Positions 1-10,903 are shown, numbered from the stretch's first letter. The stretch: DNA of 64,000 nucleotides from Ectothiorhodospira shaposhnikovii (GCF_022227765.1 NZ_JAJMLZ010000007.1:186001-250000), one strand, 5' to 3'. Translations and numbers: made by a program. Notes: generated from the letters alone by a model not told the origin.

Positions 1-70
1 GATCAGTCTTGCCGGTGGCCGTCGGCCCCATCAGGAAGACCGCCGGCGGGAGTGTCGGGGCAGAGGTCAT
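1..70 (-). CDS. miaA: tRNA dimethylallyltransferase MiaA, N-terminal fragment
   Basis: Only the first 23 codons lie in the window; the gene runs off its left edge. They read MTSAPTLPPAVFLMGPTATG followed by KTD, which contains the P-loop (GPTATGKT) of the MiaA family. The enzyme transfers a dimethylallyl group to N6 of A37 in tRNAs that read U-starting codons. The ATG lies one base beyond the mutL stop on the same strand, and the mutL-miaA order is common in proteobacteria (in many species followed by hfq, which cannot be seen here). Confidence 0.85.
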   Translation of the reverse strand, partial: MTSAPTLPPAVFLMGPTATGKTD

Positions 71-71
71 G

Positions 72-1931
72 TCAGCGGCCCCGCAGGAACAGACGGTCCA
101 GCTGTTCCATGGACAGGCTGACCCAGGTGGGCCGGCCGTGGTTGCACTGGCCGCTGCGCTCGGTGGCTTCCATGTCCCGCAACAGGGCGTTCATTTCAGG
201 AATGCTCAGGCGCCGGTTGGCCCGCACCGAGCCGTGGCAGGCCATGGTGGCCAGCAGGGCGTTGACCTGCGCCTCCACCCGACGGGACAGGCCATGGGCC
301 TTGAGATCGGCGATCACGTCCCGCACCAGGGTGGCCGTATCACCCCCGGACAACAGGCTGGGCACCGCCCGCAGCCGCAACTGCTCGGGCCCGGCCCGGT
401 CCACCTCGAAACCCAGGCGCCGGAAGTCCTCCTGATGAGTCTCGGCGGTGTCCGCCTCGGCCCGGCTCACGGCCAGGGTCTCGGGCACCAGCAGGGGCTG
501 GGACTTGAGTCCCTCCGACCAGTAGGCCCGCTTGAGACGCTCATAGGTCACCCGTTCATGCCCCGCGTGCATGTCTACCAGCACCAGTCCGTCCACGGTC
601 TGGGACAGGATATAGACGCCCTGCAACTGAGCCAGGGCATGGCCCAAGGGGTGGTCCACCGGTTCGGCGGCCGAGTCGGCGGACCGATCCGGCTCCGGGT
701 GCAGGCGGGCATAGGCGGCCATGGACTCGGCCACCGGCAGGTGCAGGCTGCCCTGGCGCACAGGCCCTGGCCCATACCCTCCCCCGCTTCCCCGACCCGA
801 CGGGGAATGCGCCGGAGCGGATGACGGCGACACGGCGGGCACAGGGACGACAGGCCCCGTCGTCGGCATCGTGGCCGCCAGGGTGGGCTCCTCGCCGGCG
901 GCAGGTTCACCGGCAGCGGGCTTCACCCCGGGACGCAATTCGGCCAGGGCCCGGTGCAGACTGCTGAAGAGGAAATCATGCACCATCCGCGATTCGCGAA
1001 AGCGTACTTCATGCTTGGCCGGATGGGCGTTCACATCCACCAGCACCGGGTCCAGGGTCAGGTAGAGCACGAAGGCCGCATGGCGGCCGTGATAGAGCAC
1101 GTCCTGGTAGGCCTGACGCACCGCATGGCTCACCACCTTGTCCCGGACCATGCGACCGTTGACATAGAAATACTGCAGATCCGCCTGACTGCGGGAAAAG
1201 GTGGGCAACCCCATCCAACCCTCCAGCCTGAGACCGGCGGCGGCCTGTTCGATGAAGACCGACTGCCCGATGAAAGCCTGGCCACAGACCTGAGCCACCC
1301 GATGATCCCGCTCGGCCTGGGACGAGGCCGCCGGCAGCCGCAGGGTGGATTTGCCGTTATGACTCAGGTCCAGGGTCACATCGAAGCGGGACAACCCGAT
1401 CCTTCGCACCACTTCTTCCAGATGGCCGTACTCGGTGCGTTCCGTGCGCAGGAACTTGCGCCGTGCCGGGACATTGAAGAACAGGTCCTTGACGTCGATG
1501 GTGGTACCCACCGGATGAGGGGCCGGCTCGGGATCGTCGAAGCAGTCGCCGCCATCGCCCCGCAGGCGCCAGCCGCTGCCCTCCCCGGCCACCGCCGAGG
1601 TCAGGGTCAGGCGGGAGACCGAGGCAATGCTGGGCAGGGCTTCGCCGCGAAACCCCAGGCTGGCCACCCGTTCCAGATCCTCCAGACTGGTGATCTTGCT
1701 GGTGGCATGGCGGGACAGGGCCAGGGCCAGTTCGTGGCGCGGAATCCCGCATCCATCGTCCCGGATGCGGATACGCCGCACCCCGCCCTGCTCCACCTCG
1801 ATGTGGATGCGATTGGCACCGGCGTCCAGGCTGTTCTCCAGCAACTCCTTGACCACGGAGGACGGGCGTTCCACCACCTCGCCGGCGGCAATCTGGTTGA
1901 TCAGCTGGGGGGGGAGTTCCTGAATGGGCAC
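72..1931 (-). CDS. mutL: DNA mismatch repair protein MutL, endonuclease-type
   Basis: The protein has 619 residues. The N-terminal GHKL ATPase shows the catalytic Glu region ([14 protein letters not shown], residues 26-39), DDGCGI (58-63) and GFRGEAL (93-99). A Pro/Gly/Ala-rich linker covers about 335-400 and leads to a C-terminal dimerisation domain. That domain carries DMHAGHE...E at 453-464, which fits the DQHA(X)2E(X)4E metal-binding motif of MutL proteins that nick DNA themselves, plus ACH (564-566) and CNHGRP (596-601). This suggests MutH-independent mismatch repair, unlike E. coli, whose MutL lacks the motif. It lies between the amidase gene and miaA on the same strand. Confidence 0.96.
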   Translation of the reverse strand: MPIQELPPQLINQIAAGEVVERPSSVVKELLENSLDAGANRIHIEVEQGGVRRIRIRDDGCGIPRHELALALSRHATSKITSLEDLERVASLGFRGEALPSIASVSRLTLTSAVAGEGSGWRLRGDGGDCFDDPEPAPHPVGTTIDVKDLFFNVPARRKFLRTERTEYGHLEEVVRRIGLSRFDVTLDLSHNGKSTLRLPAASSQAERDHRVAQVCGQAFIGQSVFIEQAAAGLRLEGWMGLPTFSRSQADLQYFYVNGRMVRDKVVSHAVRQAYQDVLYHGRHAAFVLYLTLDPVLVDVNAHPAKHEVRFRESRMVHDFLFSSLHRALAELRPGVKPAAGEPAAGEEPTLAATMPTTGPVVPVPAVSPSSAPAHSPSGRGSGGGYGPGPVRQGSLHLPVAESMAAYARLHPEPDRSADSAAEPVDHPLGHALAQLQGVYILSQTVDGLVLVDMHAGHERVTYERLKRAYWSEGLKSQPLLVPETLAVSRAEADTAETHQEDFRRLGFEVDRAGPEQLRLRAVPSLLSGGDTATLVRDVIADLKAHGLSRRVEAQVNALLATMACHGSVRANRRLSIPEMNALLRDMEATERSGQCNHGRPTWVSLSMEQLDRLFLRGR

Positions 1932-1936
1932 GCGCG

Positions 1937-3295
1937 TCAGCTATCCCGCATGGGAATTTCCAGCACCTGGCCCACCCGGATGACATCGGAGCTGAGATTG
2001 TTGTGCGCGCGCAGCTGGGACACCGGTACCTGGTAGCGGGTGGCGATGCCGGAGAGGGTCTCGCCGCGCTGGATCACATGCCGCCCGCGGCGCCGTTCCG
2101 CCAGCAGGGTGCCCGGCGGGGCATGGCCGTCGAAATAGGCCCGCAGGCCGCCGAGCAGGGCCTCGGCCATGGACTGCTGGAAGGCCGGCGTGCGCAACTT
2201 GCGCTCCTCGGCGGGGTTGGAGATGAAGGCGGCCTCCACCAGCACGGAAGGGACATCCGGGGAACGCAGTACGGCAAAGCCGGCCCGCTCCACCCGGGGA
2301 CTGCGGACCTTCCCCACCCGGTGCAGTTCACCGATCATGGCATCCGCCAGGGTCTTGCTGGCCTCCAGGGTGCCGTTCTGGGTCAGGTCCAGCAGGACCG
2401 AGGCCAGGACGTCATCCTTGTCGTTGATAGGCACCGCCCCCAGGCGCCGGTCGGCCTCGTTCTCCCGCTGGGCCAGCCAACGTGCCGCCTCACTGGTGGC
2501 GCCGCGATCGGAGAGCATGTAGACAGAGGAACCCTGCACCTGGGCATTGGGGGCGGCATCGGCATGGATGGAGATGAAGACGTCGGCATGCTGCTGCCGC
2601 GCCCGGTTGATGCGTTCACGCAGGGGCAGGAAATAGTCGCCGGTACGGATCATCACCGGCGTCATGCCCGGCTCCCGCTGCACCAGGGTCTCCAGACGGC
2701 GGGCAATGGCCAGCACCACGTCTTTTTCATAGGTACCGCCGGGTCCGATGGCGCCCGGGTCCTTGCCCCCGTGTCCGGCATCGATGGCGACGATCACATC
2801 CCGGGACCGAACCGCTTCCCGGACGGACTGGGTGACGACCGGCTCGGCAACACCTTCCTGCTGGAGGTCGATCACCAGACGGTGACCGGCCCCGTCGGCG
2901 GGCCGCAAGAGGAAGGTTCGGGGACTGACGGGATGCCTGAGATCGATCACCACCCGCAGATCCTGTTCATTGCGAGGGGCATGGCGCACGCCGCGCAAAG
3001 GCCCCGAGGCGGCACCGGCGGCACGCAGATCGACGGCGGCCCGGGCCTTGCGCAGATCAAGCACCACCCGGTCCGGATTGCTGAGGGTGAACACGGCATG
3101 ATCCACCGGACCACTGAGCTCGAACACCAGACGCGTCACCTCGCCGTCCACGGAGGTGCGCACCCCTCTCACCGCCGTCTGACCGGACGCCCATACGGCC
3201 CCCGGCCACCACAGACCGGCCGCCGTCGCACTGGAGGCGAACAGCAGACTTCGCAGGAATTGCCGCCGCCTGGCTTGGTATCCGTCGTCGGTCAC
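1937..3295 (-). CDS. amiC: N-acetylmuramoyl-L-alanine amidase (AmiC/AmiB type), Tat-exported
   Basis: A 452-residue periplasmic amidase that cleaves the peptide stem from murein during daughter-cell separation. The N-terminus has a twin-arginine signal ([11 protein letters not shown]) followed by a hydrophobic stretch ending near AVWA. An AMIN domain follows (about 40-140). The Amidase_3 zinc domain (about 167-390) shows [13 protein letters not shown] with H175, a Glu near 190, SIHADA and [14 protein letters not shown] LysM repeat ends the protein (about 408-450). Tat export resembles E. coli AmiA/AmiC; AMIN and LysM occur in AmiC and AmiB-like proteins, so the exact paralogue is uncertain. 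The stop lies 5 bp before the mutL start. Confidence 0.92.
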   Translation of the reverse strand: MTDDGYQARRRQFLRSLLFASSATAAGLWWPGAVWASGQTAVRGVRTSVDGEVTRLVFELSGPVDHAVFTLSNPDRVVLDLRKARAAVDLRAAGAASGPLRGVRHAPRNEQDLRVVIDLRHPVSPRTFLLRPADGAGHRLVIDLQQEGVAEPVVTQSVREAVRSRDVIVAIDAGHGGKDPGAIGPGGTYEKDVVLAIARRLETLVQREPGMTPVMIRTGDYFLPLRERINRARQQHADVFISIHADAAPNAQVQGSSVYMLSDRGATSEAARWLAQRENEADRRLGAVPINDKDDVLASVLLDLTQNGTLEASKTLADAMIGELHRVGKVRSPRVERAGFAVLRSPDVPSVLVEAAFISNPAEERKLRTPAFQQSMAEALLGGLRAYFDGHAPPGTLLAERRRGRHVIQRGETLSGIATRYQVPVSQLRAHNNLSSDVIRVGQVLEIPMRDS

Positions 3296-3403
3296 GGTTC
3301 CGACCCCCTGAAAAGATTCAGACTCTCTCTCCTATAGTGTGGCTGATGAGACGGGAATTGCAAGCCTGAAAGGGCTGTAATATTAGCCAGATACGCGGCT
3401 GTC

Positions 3404-3865
3404 TTAGGGTGAATTCTCCATCACCTGCCGTACCCACTCCGCACCGGCGGGGCTTTGCGCCGACACCACCACACGACGTCCCGCGCCGCTGGCCGTCAGG
3501 GACAGGCACAGATCCGGCGCCGGCAACCAGCCCCGCCCCTGCCGCGGCCACTCCACCAGATTCAGTGCCTGCCCCCCCAGTTCCTCGCGAACCCCCAGGT
3601 ATTCCAGCTCCTCGGGGTCCTCCAGTCGGTAGAGATCAAAGTGCAGGATGCGACGACCGGCGATGTCATAGGGTTCCACCAGGGTATAGGTGGGACTCTT
3701 GACCGCCCCCCCATGCCCCAGCCCCCGCAGGAAACCCCGGACCAGGGTGGTCTTGCCCGCCCCCAGGTCCCCTTCCAGAAACACCACCCCCTCGTGGGGG
3801 CAGGCCGCCGCCAGACGAGCCCCGAAGGCTTCGGTGGCGGCCTCGTCCGCCAGTTCCAGGATCAT
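3404..3865 (-). CDS. tsaE: tRNA threonylcarbamoyladenosine biosynthesis protein TsaE
   Basis: A 153-residue P-loop ATPase needed for the t6A modification at A37 of ANN-decoding tRNAs; it works with TsaB, TsaC and TsaD. The Walker A motif is EGDLGAGKTT, followed by the family signatures SPTYTLVEPY and HFDLYRL. The start is the ATG at 3865, which overlaps the nnr stop in an ATGA junction and has a GAGG upstream. A longer frame from 3892 would run deeper into nnr. The nnr-tsaE-amidase-mutL-miaA order matches E. coli and many other gammaproteobacteria. Confidence 0.93.
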   Translation of the reverse strand: MILELADEAATEAFGARLAAACPHEGVVFLEGDLGAGKTTLVRGFLRGLGHGGAVKSPTYTLVEPYDIAGRRILHFDLYRLEDPEELEYLGVREELGGQALNLVEWPRQGRGWLPAPDLCLSLTASGAGRRVVVSAQSPAGAEWVRQVMENSP

Positions 3866-5346
3866 GAATTGATGACCTCGCGCAGATGACATAGAAGATC
3901 GGAGGCCAGCAGCCCCCGCTCACCGACCCGGGCCGCCCGATCGGCGGCCGCGCCATGGACCCAGCAGCCCAGGGCCGCCGACTCTGCCAGGCTCCCGCCC
4001 GCGGGCAGATGCTGGGCCAGCAACCCGGCAATGATACCGGTCAGCACATCCCCCATGCCGCCGGAAGCCATGCCGGGATTACCGGTATCACACAGATGCA
4101 GCCCGGATGCATCCCGGATCAGACTGCCCACCCCCTTGAGGACACAGACGCCGCCATGGCGCCGGACAATGGCGGCGGCCGCGCCGGGTCGGTCGGCCTG
4201 GATCGTCGCTGTGTCACACCCCAGCAGGCGCGCCGCCTCACCGGGATGCGGGGTCAGAATCCAGTCTTCCCGGCATCGGGGGGCGGCGGCCAGCAGATTC
4301 AGGCCATCGGCATCCACCACCATCGGCCCATCCCAGTCCCCGAGGCGCGCCCACAGGCGCCGCCCCCAGTCTCCGGTGCCCAGCCCCGGCCCCACGGCCA
4401 CCACGTCGGCCCGCGCCAACAGGACCTCCAGGTCACCGGGGCGCTGGATGCCGTGGCACATCAATTCCGGTCGCGCCAGGGGAATCAGGGCGGCATGATC
4501 GGGATGGGTGGCCAGGGTCACCAGTCCCGCCCCCACCCGGGCCGCCGCCTCTCCCGCCAGCCGAACAGCCCCCGGCATGCCCTGACCGCCGCCGATCACC
4601 AGCACATGACCAAAATGGCCCTTGTGGGCATCCCGGGATCGCGGCGGGAAGGCCCGGGACAGGTCGGGCCGGACCCGCCGGGCCGCCGGCGGCAGGTCGT
4701 CGAACACCGGCGCCGGAACCCCCAGCCCATCCATGAACAGTTCCCCCCGACAGGCCGGCCCCGCCCCGGTCATGAGCCCCAGTTTGAGGCCGATGAAGCT
4801 CAGGGTGACATCGGCCTCCACCACACATCCCATGACGGCGCCGGTATCCGCATTCAGCCCCGAGGGGATGTCCAGGGCCAGTATCGGGCCGGCCGCCCGG
4901 TTGATGGAGCGGATCAGGCGGGCCATGTCGCCTTCCACCGCCCGCGTCAGCCCCGTCCCCAGCAAACCGTCCACGATCACGTCCGCGGCCGCCAGGGCCT
5001 CGTCCGGCGCCGACAGGGGCTGACCGCAGGCCTGCCAGTCCCGCCAGGCCCGCTCGGCTTCGCCGCGGAGCCGGGCGGGATCGGTGGCCGCCACCACCCG
5101 CACCGACAGACCCGCCTCCAGGGCCAGGCGAGCCAGCACATAGCCGTCCCCGCCGTTGTTGCCCGGCCCGCAACAGACGGCCAGGGTACGGGCCCCGGGC
5201 CACTGCCGCCTCAGCCGGTCGAAGGCGGCCGCGCCGGCCCGGCACATGAGGGTGTAACCGGGAATACCGTGATCCTCGATGGCCCGGCGGTCCAGCTCCC
5301 GGACCTGGGCTGCGGTGTAAAGGGCTTCGGACAGGTCGGCGGACAT
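3862..5346 (-). CDS. nnr: bifunctional NAD(P)H-hydrate repair enzyme Nnr
   Basis: A 494-residue fusion of an NAD(P)HX epimerase (N-terminal YjeF domain, about 1-215, with GPGNNGGDGYVLAR) and an ADP/ATP-dependent NAD(P)HX dehydratase (C-terminal YjeF domain, about 230-490, with GNPGMASGGMGDVLTG). Together they repair hydrated, inactive NADH and NADPH. The gene is translationally coupled to tsaE by a 4-bp overlap. It diverges from queG across only 52 bp, so both promoters must sit in or near that gap. Confidence 0.95.
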   Translation of the reverse strand: MSADLSEALYTAAQVRELDRRAIEDHGIPGYTLMCRAGAAAFDRLRRQWPGARTLAVCCGPGNNGGDGYVLARLALEAGLSVRVVAATDPARLRGEAERAWRDWQACGQPLSAPDEALAAADVIVDGLLGTGLTRAVEGDMARLIRSINRAAGPILALDIPSGLNADTGAVMGCVVEADVTLSFIGLKLGLMTGAGPACRGELFMDGLGVPAPVFDDLPPAARRVRPDLSRAFPPRSRDAHKGHFGHVLVIGGGQGMPGAVRLAGEAAARVGAGLVTLATHPDHAALIPLARPELMCHGIQRPGDLEVLLARADVVAVGPGLGTGDWGRRLWARLGDWDGPMVVDADGLNLLAAAPRCREDWILTPHPGEAARLLGCDTATIQADRPGAAAAIVRRHGGVCVLKGVGSLIRDASGLHLCDTGNPGMASGGMGDVLTGIIAGLLAQHLPAGGSLAESAALGCWVHGAAADRAARVGERGLLASDLLCHLREVINS

Positions 5347-5398
5347 GGCAGGCTCGATCCGGTGGCAAAGGGCTTGTCAGCCGTAGTATAAGCCCAGG

Positions 5399-6454
5399 AT
5401 GACCACCACTGATCTGCTCGCCCTGACCCAACGGATCAAGACCTGGGCGCTGGAACTGGGCTTTGACCGGGCCGGCATCTGCGACACCGACCTCGCCGTC
5501 CACGAGGCCCACCTGCTGCGCTGGCTGGACCAGGGCCGCCATGGCGAAATGGACTACATGGCCCGCCACGGCACCCGGCGCTCCCGTCCTGAAGCACTGG
5601 TCCCGGGCACCCTGCGCATCATCTCCGTGCGCATGGCCTACTGGCCGCCCCGGACCCGGGACGCCGGCTCCGTGCTCGACGATCCCGAGGCGGCCTTTAT
5701 CTCCCGCTATGCCCTCGGACGGGACTACCACAAGGTGATCCGCAAGCGTCTGCAGACCCTGGCCGAGCGCATCGAGTCGGTCACCGGACCCTTCGGCTAC
5801 CGGGCCTTTGTCGACAGCGCCCCGGTGCTGGAAAAGGCCCTGGCGGAGAAGGCCGGACTGGGCTGGATCGGCAAGCACACCAACCTGCTCAGCCGGCACC
5901 ACGGTTCCTGGTACTTCCTCGGTGAACTCTACACCGACCTGCCCCTGCCCCTGGATGAGCCGGAGCGCAGTCACTGCGGTCGCTGTCGGGCCTGCCTGGA
6001 CGTCTGCCCCACCGCGGCCATCGTTGCTCCCTATGAGCTGGATGCCCGGCGCTGCATCTCCTATCTCACCATCGAGCACCCCGGCAGCATCCCCGAACCG
6101 CTGCGGCCGCTGATGGGCAACCGGATCTACGGCTGCGACGACTGCCAGCTGGTCTGCCCCTGGAATCGCCGGGCCGGGGTGGCGGTGGAACCGGATTTTC
6201 GTGCCCGGCATGGGCTGGATGACATCGGCTTGGTGACCCTGTTCGACTGGGACGAGCCGACCTTCCTGCGACTCACCGAAGGGTCGGTGATCCGGCGCAT
6301 CGGCCATGAACGGTGGCTACGCAATCTGGCCGTGGGGCTGGGCAATGCCCGGCCCTCACCCACCGTCCGGGAAGCCCTGACGCGGCGACTGGAACATCCC
6401 AGCGCCTGTGTGCGGGAACATGTGCGGTGGGCCCTGGACCGGCACGGTCAATGA
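5399..6454 (+). CDS. queG: epoxyqueuosine reductase QueG
   Basis: This 351-residue enzyme performs the last step of queuosine synthesis in tRNA, reducing epoxyqueuosine with cobalamin and two 4Fe-4S clusters. Cluster cysteines are visible in CGRCRACLDVCP (C193, C196, C199, C203) with C219, and in CDDCQLVCPWN (C246, C249, C253). The putative proton donor is D139 in FVDSAPVLEK. A HEAT-like C-terminal tail follows. It reads divergently from nnr. queD and folE2, earlier steps of the same pathway, lie near 61 kb, so the route to queuosine is represented at both ends of the window. Confidence 0.96.
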   Translation: MTTTDLLALTQRIKTWALELGFDRAGICDTDLAVHEAHLLRWLDQGRHGEMDYMARHGTRRSRPEALVPGTLRIISVRMAYWPPRTRDAGSVLDDPEAAFISRYALGRDYHKVIRKRLQTLAERIESVTGPFGYRAFVDSAPVLEKALAEKAGLGWIGKHTNLLSRHHGSWYFLGELYTDLPLPLDEPERSHCGRCRACLDVCPTAAIVAPYELDARRCISYLTIEHPGSIPEPLRPLMGNRIYGCDDCQLVCPWNRRAGVAVEPDFRARHGLDDIGLVTLFDWDEPTFLRLTEGSVIRRIGHERWLRNLAVGLGNARPSPTVREALTRRLEHPSACVREHVRWALDRHGQ

Positions 6455-6465
6455 GAGAATGCCGG

Positions 6466-7491
6466 TTATCGGGCCTCGGCCAGGAACCGCTCCACATCCT
6501 CCACCATTCGCCGCGAGCCGACATAGAACGGTACCCGCTGGTGCAGATCCTCCGGCGGGATCTCCAGAATGCGGCGGGCGCCGTCGCTGGCCTTGCCGCC
6601 GGCCTGCTCCGCGATCATGGCGATGGGGTTGCACTCGTACAGCAGACGCAGCTTGCCCTGGGGGGCCTTCTGGGTGGAGGGATACAGGAACACCCCGCCC
6701 TTGAGGAGATTGCGATGGACGTCCGAGACCAGGGAACCGATGTAGCGCGAGGTATAGGGACGACGGGTGTCCGGGTCCACCACCTGGCAATGCTTGATGA
6801 ACTGCTTCACCCCCGCCGGGAAGTGGGCATAGTTGCCTTCGTTGATACTGTAGATGGTGCCGTTCTCGGGGGTGCGGATGTCCGGGTGGGAAAGGCAGAA
6901 CTCACCGATGGTCGGGTCCAGGGTGAAACCGTTCACCCCCTTGCCGGTGGTGTACACCAGCATGGTGGATGAGCCGTAGATCACATAGCCGGCCGCCACC
7001 TGCTCCGTCCCCGGCTGCAGAAAGTCCGACAGGTCCGCCGGGGTGCCCCGCTCGGTACGGCGGCGATAGATGGAAAAGATGGTGCCGACGGAGACATTCA
7101 CGTCGATGTTGGACGAACCGTCCAACGGGTCCATGCAGAACACGTACTTGCCGTCACGGGACAGGCCGTCATCAAAGATGGTGATTTCCTGGTCTTCCTC
7201 GGAGGCGATGGCGCAGCACTCGCCGGTGGAACGCAGGGCGGCGATGAAGTGCTCATTGGCGAACAGATCCAGCTTCTGGACATCCTCACCCTGGACGTTC
7301 ACGTCGCCGGCCCGGCCCAGAATGTCCACCAGCCCCGCCTTGTTGATCTTCTTGTTCACCACCTTGGCCGCCACGCCCACATGGTGCAGCAACCGGGACA
7401 GCTCCCCCTTGGCATAGGGAAAGTCCGCCTGACGCTGGATGATGAACTCGTTGAGGGTGGTGATGTTGTAAGTGCCGGTCGCTCTTGTCAT
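6466..7491 (-). CDS. fbp: fructose-1,6-bisphosphatase class I
   Basis: A 341-residue class I enzyme that hydrolyses fructose 1,6-bisphosphate to fructose 6-phosphate in gluconeogenesis and, in autotrophs, the Calvin cycle. The metal-site signatures are ASEEDQE and the [12 protein letters not shown] segment. The length is normal for the family (about 330-340). It converges with queG (11 bp between the stops) and diverges from the DASS transporter across a 210-bp region with three palindromes. pgi and glgA nearby suggest the product flows toward glycogen. Confidence 0.96.
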   Translation of the reverse strand: MTRATGTYNITTLNEFIIQRQADFPYAKGELSRLLHHVGVAAKVVNKKINKAGLVDILGRAGDVNVQGEDVQKLDLFANEHFIAALRSTGECCAIASEEDQEITIFDDGLSRDGKYVFCMDPLDGSSNIDVNVSVGTIFSIYRRRTERGTPADLSDFLQPGTEQVAAGYVIYGSSTMLVYTTGKGVNGFTLDPTIGEFCLSHPDIRTPENGTIYSINEGNYAHFPAGVKQFIKHCQVVDPDTRRPYTSRYIGSLVSDVHRNLLKGGVFLYPSTQKAPQGKLRLLYECNPIAMIAEQAGGKASDGARRILEIPPEDLHQRVPFYVGSRRMVEDVERFLAEAR

Positions 7492-7531
7492 GATTTACCC
7501 GTCAGCCATCATTTTGTTCGGCAAGAGCATA

Positions 7532-7672
7532 CCATGGGTCCCGACCCATGGCCCCCAGCCCCAAGGGCCGCCGCTTCTTGTCCACCGCCATCCCGTCATG
7601 CCCGTCAGCGGCATGACATGACCGGCGGCTATACTGCGGTACACCAATGCCACCCGATACCCGGATATCGGG
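7532..7672. promoter_or_regulatory. fbp/DASS divergent promoter region with three perfect inverted repeats
   Basis: The 210-bp gap between the fbp and DASS starts holds three separate palindromes: CCATGGGT-4 bp-ACCCATGG (7532-7551), GTCATGCC-7 bp-GGCATGAC (7595-7617) and CCCGATA-6 bp-TATCGGG (7653-7672). TATACT at 7630-7635 is a possible -10 for the plus-strand gene, with no good -35. The arms are unrelated to each other, so three different sites or structures are implied. No regulator can be named. Confidence 0.5.
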
Positions 7673-7702
7673 CATGGCCGTCATATCCCAATGGAGAGCA
7701 TC

Positions 7703-9199
7703 ATGACTTCGTCCACGGAAGCCGGCACATCCACCGCGCCCAAGCCCGCCTCGCCTTCCCTCTGGCGGCCCAGGCTGGGGCTGGTGCTTGGCCCCCTGGT
7801 CTTTTTCGGCATGCTGCTGGCGGGCCCGCCCGGGGAACTGGCCGCCCATACCTGGGCCGTGGCCGCCCTCACCGCGCTCATGGCCATCTGGTGGGTGACC
7901 GAGGCCATCCCCATCCCGGCCACCGCCCTGCTGCCCATTGCCGTACTACCCCTGCTGGGGGCAAGCACCATCGCCGAAGCGGCGGCACCCTATGCCAATC
8001 CCCTGATCTTCCTGTTCCTGGGCGGATTCATGATCGCCCTGGCCATCCAGCGCTGGAACCTGCACCGGCGCATCGCCCTGTTGATCCTGGGCCTGGCCGG
8101 ACAACGACTGGATCACCTGGTGGCCGGCTTCATGGGCGCCACGGCGGGGCTGAGCATGTGGGTGAGCAATACCGCCACCGCCGCCCTGATGCTGCCCATC
8201 GGCATCTCGGTGCTGATCCTGCTGGAAGACCGGGGCATGGACAAGGCGCAGGTCCGCAACGTGGGGCTGGCCCTGCTGCTGGGGATCGCCTTCGGCGCCA
8301 ACATCGGCGGCATGGCCACCCTCATCGGTACCCCGCCCAACGCCCTGCTCGCCGCCTACATGAACGACAACTACGACCATCAGATCGGCTTTGCCCAGTG
8401 GATGATGGTAGGTCTGCCGCTGGCCCTGACCCTGCTGGTGGCCTGCTGGTGGGTGCTGTGTCGCTGGGCCTTCCCGGTGTCCCGGCGGCCGTTGGAGGGG
8501 ATCGGTGAACTGCTGCGCCAGCAGCGGGAACAGCTCGGCCCGATGACCCGGGCGGAACTGCGGGTGCTGCTGGTGTTCGTCGCCGTGGCCCTGGCCTGGA
8601 TCCTGCGTCCACTGCTGGAATCCCTGTTCCCCGGCGTCTCCATCACCGACCCGGGCATCGCCATCGTCGGTGCCCTGGCCCTGTTCCTGATCCCGGCGGA
8701 CTTTCGGCGTCACCAGTTCCTGCTGGACTGGGAGTCCACGCGCCAGCTGCCCTGGGGGGTACTGATCCTGGTGGGCGGGGGCCTGAGTCTGGGCTCCGCC
8801 ATCGGCGGCAGCGGCCTGTCGGACCACATCGCCGCCTCCCTGGTGCAACTGAGCAACTGGCCCACCTGGACCCTGGTGGGCATCGTGGCCCTGAGCGCCA
8901 TGCTGCTCAGTCACGTCACCAGCAACACGGCCACGGCCGCCACGGTGCTGCCGCTGGCGGCCGCCCTCGCCGTCAGCCTGGGTCACGACCCCCTGCTACT
9001 GGCGATCCCCGTCGCCCTGGCAGCCTCCTGCGCCTTCATGCTGCCCGTGGCCACCCCGCCCAATGCCATCGTCTTCAGCAGCGAACGGATCACGGTGCCG
9101 GACATGGTGCGGGCGGGATGGCGCATCAGCCTGATCGCACTGATCCTGGTGACCGCCGCCGTGTTCGGCCTGGCGATGCCGCTGCTGGCCGGGGCATGA
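7703..9199 (+). CDS. SLC13/DASS family sodium-coupled anion symporter (dicarboxylate or sulfate)
   Basis: About 498 residues with a dozen or more hydrophobic segments, matching the divalent anion:Na+ symporter family. The two family SNT signatures are visible as VSNTATAALMLPIG and TSNTATAATVLPLA, and GTPPN/ATPPN loops follow each half, as expected from the inverted-repeat fold. The start at 7703 (MTSSTEAG) is preferred over 7691 because GGAGAG lies 6 bases upstream. Family members carry C4-dicarboxylates, citrate or sulfate; the sequence alone does not settle which. It lies between fbp and pgi. Confidence 0.88.
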   Translation: MTSSTEAGTSTAPKPASPSLWRPRLGLVLGPLVFFGMLLAGPPGELAAHTWAVAALTALMAIWWVTEAIPIPATALLPIAVLPLLGASTIAEAAAPYANPLIFLFLGGFMIALAIQRWNLHRRIALLILGLAGQRLDHLVAGFMGATAGLSMWVSNTATAALMLPIGISVLILLEDRGMDKAQVRNVGLALLLGIAFGANIGGMATLIGTPPNALLAAYMNDNYDHQIGFAQWMMVGLPLALTLLVACWWVLCRWAFPVSRRPLEGIGELLRQQREQLGPMTRAELRVLLVFVAVALAWILRPLLESLFPGVSITDPGIAIVGALALFLIPADFRRHQFLLDWESTRQLPWGVLILVGGGLSLGSAIGGSGLSDHIAASLVQLSNWPTWTLVGIVALSAMLLSHVTSNTATAATVLPLAAALAVSLGHDPLLLAIPVALAASCAFMLPVATPPNAIVFSSERITVPDMVRAGWRISLIALILVTAAVFGLAMPLLAGA

Positions 9200-9208
9200 G
9201 GACCGGGC

Positions 9209-10858
9209 TTACTCCCGTGCCAGCCGCTTGTAGTAGTTGATCAGCCCGTTGGTGGAGGCATCATGCCCCGCCACCGGGTCCGGATCCCGCAGTTCCCGCA
9301 ACACGGTGCGGGCCAGCTGCTTGCCCAGTTCCACCCCCCACTGATCGAAGGAGTTCACGTTCCAGATCACCCCCTGGACGAAGATCTTGTGCTCGTAGAG
9401 GGCGATCAGTGAACCCAGGGTACGGGGCGTCAGGCGCTTGAACAGGATGGAATTGGTGGGCCGGTTGCCCTCGAACACCCGATGGGGCGCCAGGGCCTGT
9501 ACCTGGGCCTCGGACATCCCGGCGGCCAGCATTTCCTCCCGGCATTCCTCCAGGGTCTTGCCCCGCATCAGGGCCTCGGTCTGGGCAAAGAAATTGGACA
9601 GCAGGATGGCGTGATGCTCCCCCAGGGGGTGATGGCTCAGGCAGGGGGCCAGAAAATCACAGGGGATGAGCTGAGTCCCCTGGTGGATGAGCTGGTAGAA
9701 GGCATGCTGGCCATTGGTCCCCGGCTCGCCCCAGATGGCCGGCCCCGTGTGCCAGCTCACCCGCCGCCCCTGCCGGTCCACCGACTTGCCGTTGCTCTCC
9801 ATGTCCCCCTGCTGGAAGTAGGCCGGGAACCGATGCAGATACTGGTCATAGGGCAGGATGGCATGGCTGCGGGCGCCGAAGAAGTTCACGTACCACACGC
9901 CCAGCAGGGCCAGGATGACGGGCATGTTCTCCTCCAGCGGCGCGGCACGAAAATGCTCATCCATGGCGTGGGCACCGTCCAGCAGGGCCTCGAAGTGGGC
10001 CATGCCCAGGGACAGGGCAATGGACAGGCCGATGGCGGACCACAGGGAATAGCGTCCCCCCACCCAGTCCCAGAACTCGAACATGTTGGCCGGATCGATG
10101 CCGAAGGCGGCCACCGCTTCCCGGTGGGTGGACACGGCCACGAAATGACGGGCGATGGCCGCTTCAGTGCCCCCCTGTTCCAGGAACCAGCGCCGGGCCG
10201 AATGGGCATTGGTGAGGGTCTCCTGGGTGGTGAAGGTCTTGGAAGCGATCACGAACAGCACCGTCTCCGGGTCCACCTGGGCCAGAGTCCGGGTCAGGTG
10301 GGTGGCATCCACGTTGGAGACGAAATGCATCTGCAGGCGCTCATGGGCATAGGGTTTCAAGGCCTCGCAGACCATCAGCGGCCCCAGGTCCGAGCCGCCG
10401 ATGCCGATATTCACCACATGCTGGATCGGTCGACCGGTATGCCCCGTCCACTGCCCCGATCTCACCCGCGCCACGAAGTCGCCCATGTGGGACAGCACCC
10501 GGCGCACCCGGGGCATGACGTCTTCCCCATCCACCCACATGGGCCGGTCACCGCGGTTGCGCAGGGCCACATGCAGCACCGCCCGATCCTCGGTGGTATT
10601 GATGCGCTCACCGGCGAACATGCGGTCCCGCCACTGGGGCACCAGCGCGGCCCGGGCCAGTTCCACCAGCAGATCCCGGGTTTCGGCCGTGATGCGGTTC
10701 TTGGAATAGTCCAGCAGGATGTCCTCGAACTGCAGGCTGAAGCGCTGAAAACGCTGGGGATCCTGGCGAAAGAGCTCACGCATGTGAAGATCGCAAACGG
10801 CCTCATGATGGGCTTCCAGGGCTTGCCAGGCGAGGGTCTTGGGCAGTGCGTTGCTCAT
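9209..10858 (-). CDS. pgi: glucose-6-phosphate isomerase
   Basis: A 549-residue enzyme that interconverts glucose 6-phosphate and fructose 6-phosphate. Family signatures are [11 protein letters not shown], the SKTFTTQET segment (catalytic sugar-phosphate loop), WDWVGGRYS and the C-terminal [15 protein letters not shown]. The length equals that of E. coli Pgi (549). It converges on the DASS transporter (9 bp between stops) and diverges from glgA across a 129-bp region that contains a long palindrome. Confidence 0.97.
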   Translation of the reverse strand: MSNALPKTLAWQALEAHHEAVCDLHMRELFRQDPQRFQRFSLQFEDILLDYSKNRITAETRDLLVELARAALVPQWRDRMFAGERINTTEDRAVLHVALRNRGDRPMWVDGEDVMPRVRRVLSHMGDFVARVRSGQWTGHTGRPIQHVVNIGIGGSDLGPLMVCEALKPYAHERLQMHFVSNVDATHLTRTLAQVDPETVLFVIASKTFTTQETLTNAHSARRWFLEQGGTEAAIARHFVAVSTHREAVAAFGIDPANMFEFWDWVGGRYSLWSAIGLSIALSLGMAHFEALLDGAHAMDEHFRAAPLEENMPVILALLGVWYVNFFGARSHAILPYDQYLHRFPAYFQQGDMESNGKSVDRQGRRVSWHTGPAIWGEPGTNGQHAFYQLIHQGTQLIPCDFLAPCLSHHPLGEHHAILLSNFFAQTEALMRGKTLEECREEMLAAGMSEAQVQALAPHRVFEGNRPTNSILFKRLTPRTLGSLIALYEHKIFVQGVIWNVNSFDQWGVELGKQLARTVLRELRDPDPVAGHDASTNGLINYYKRLARE

Positions 10859-10903
10859 GGGTCACTCCATTTCTATGTTCACGAACGCGAGATCATTTAT
10901 TTA

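Noticed and set aside
954-2036. Long open frames opposite core genes (for example 954-2036, 4433-6307, 12415-14799, 26019-28157, 31969-33783)
   Set aside because: High GC content leaves long antisense frames. They lack family motifs, have low-complexity translations and overlap well-identified genes.
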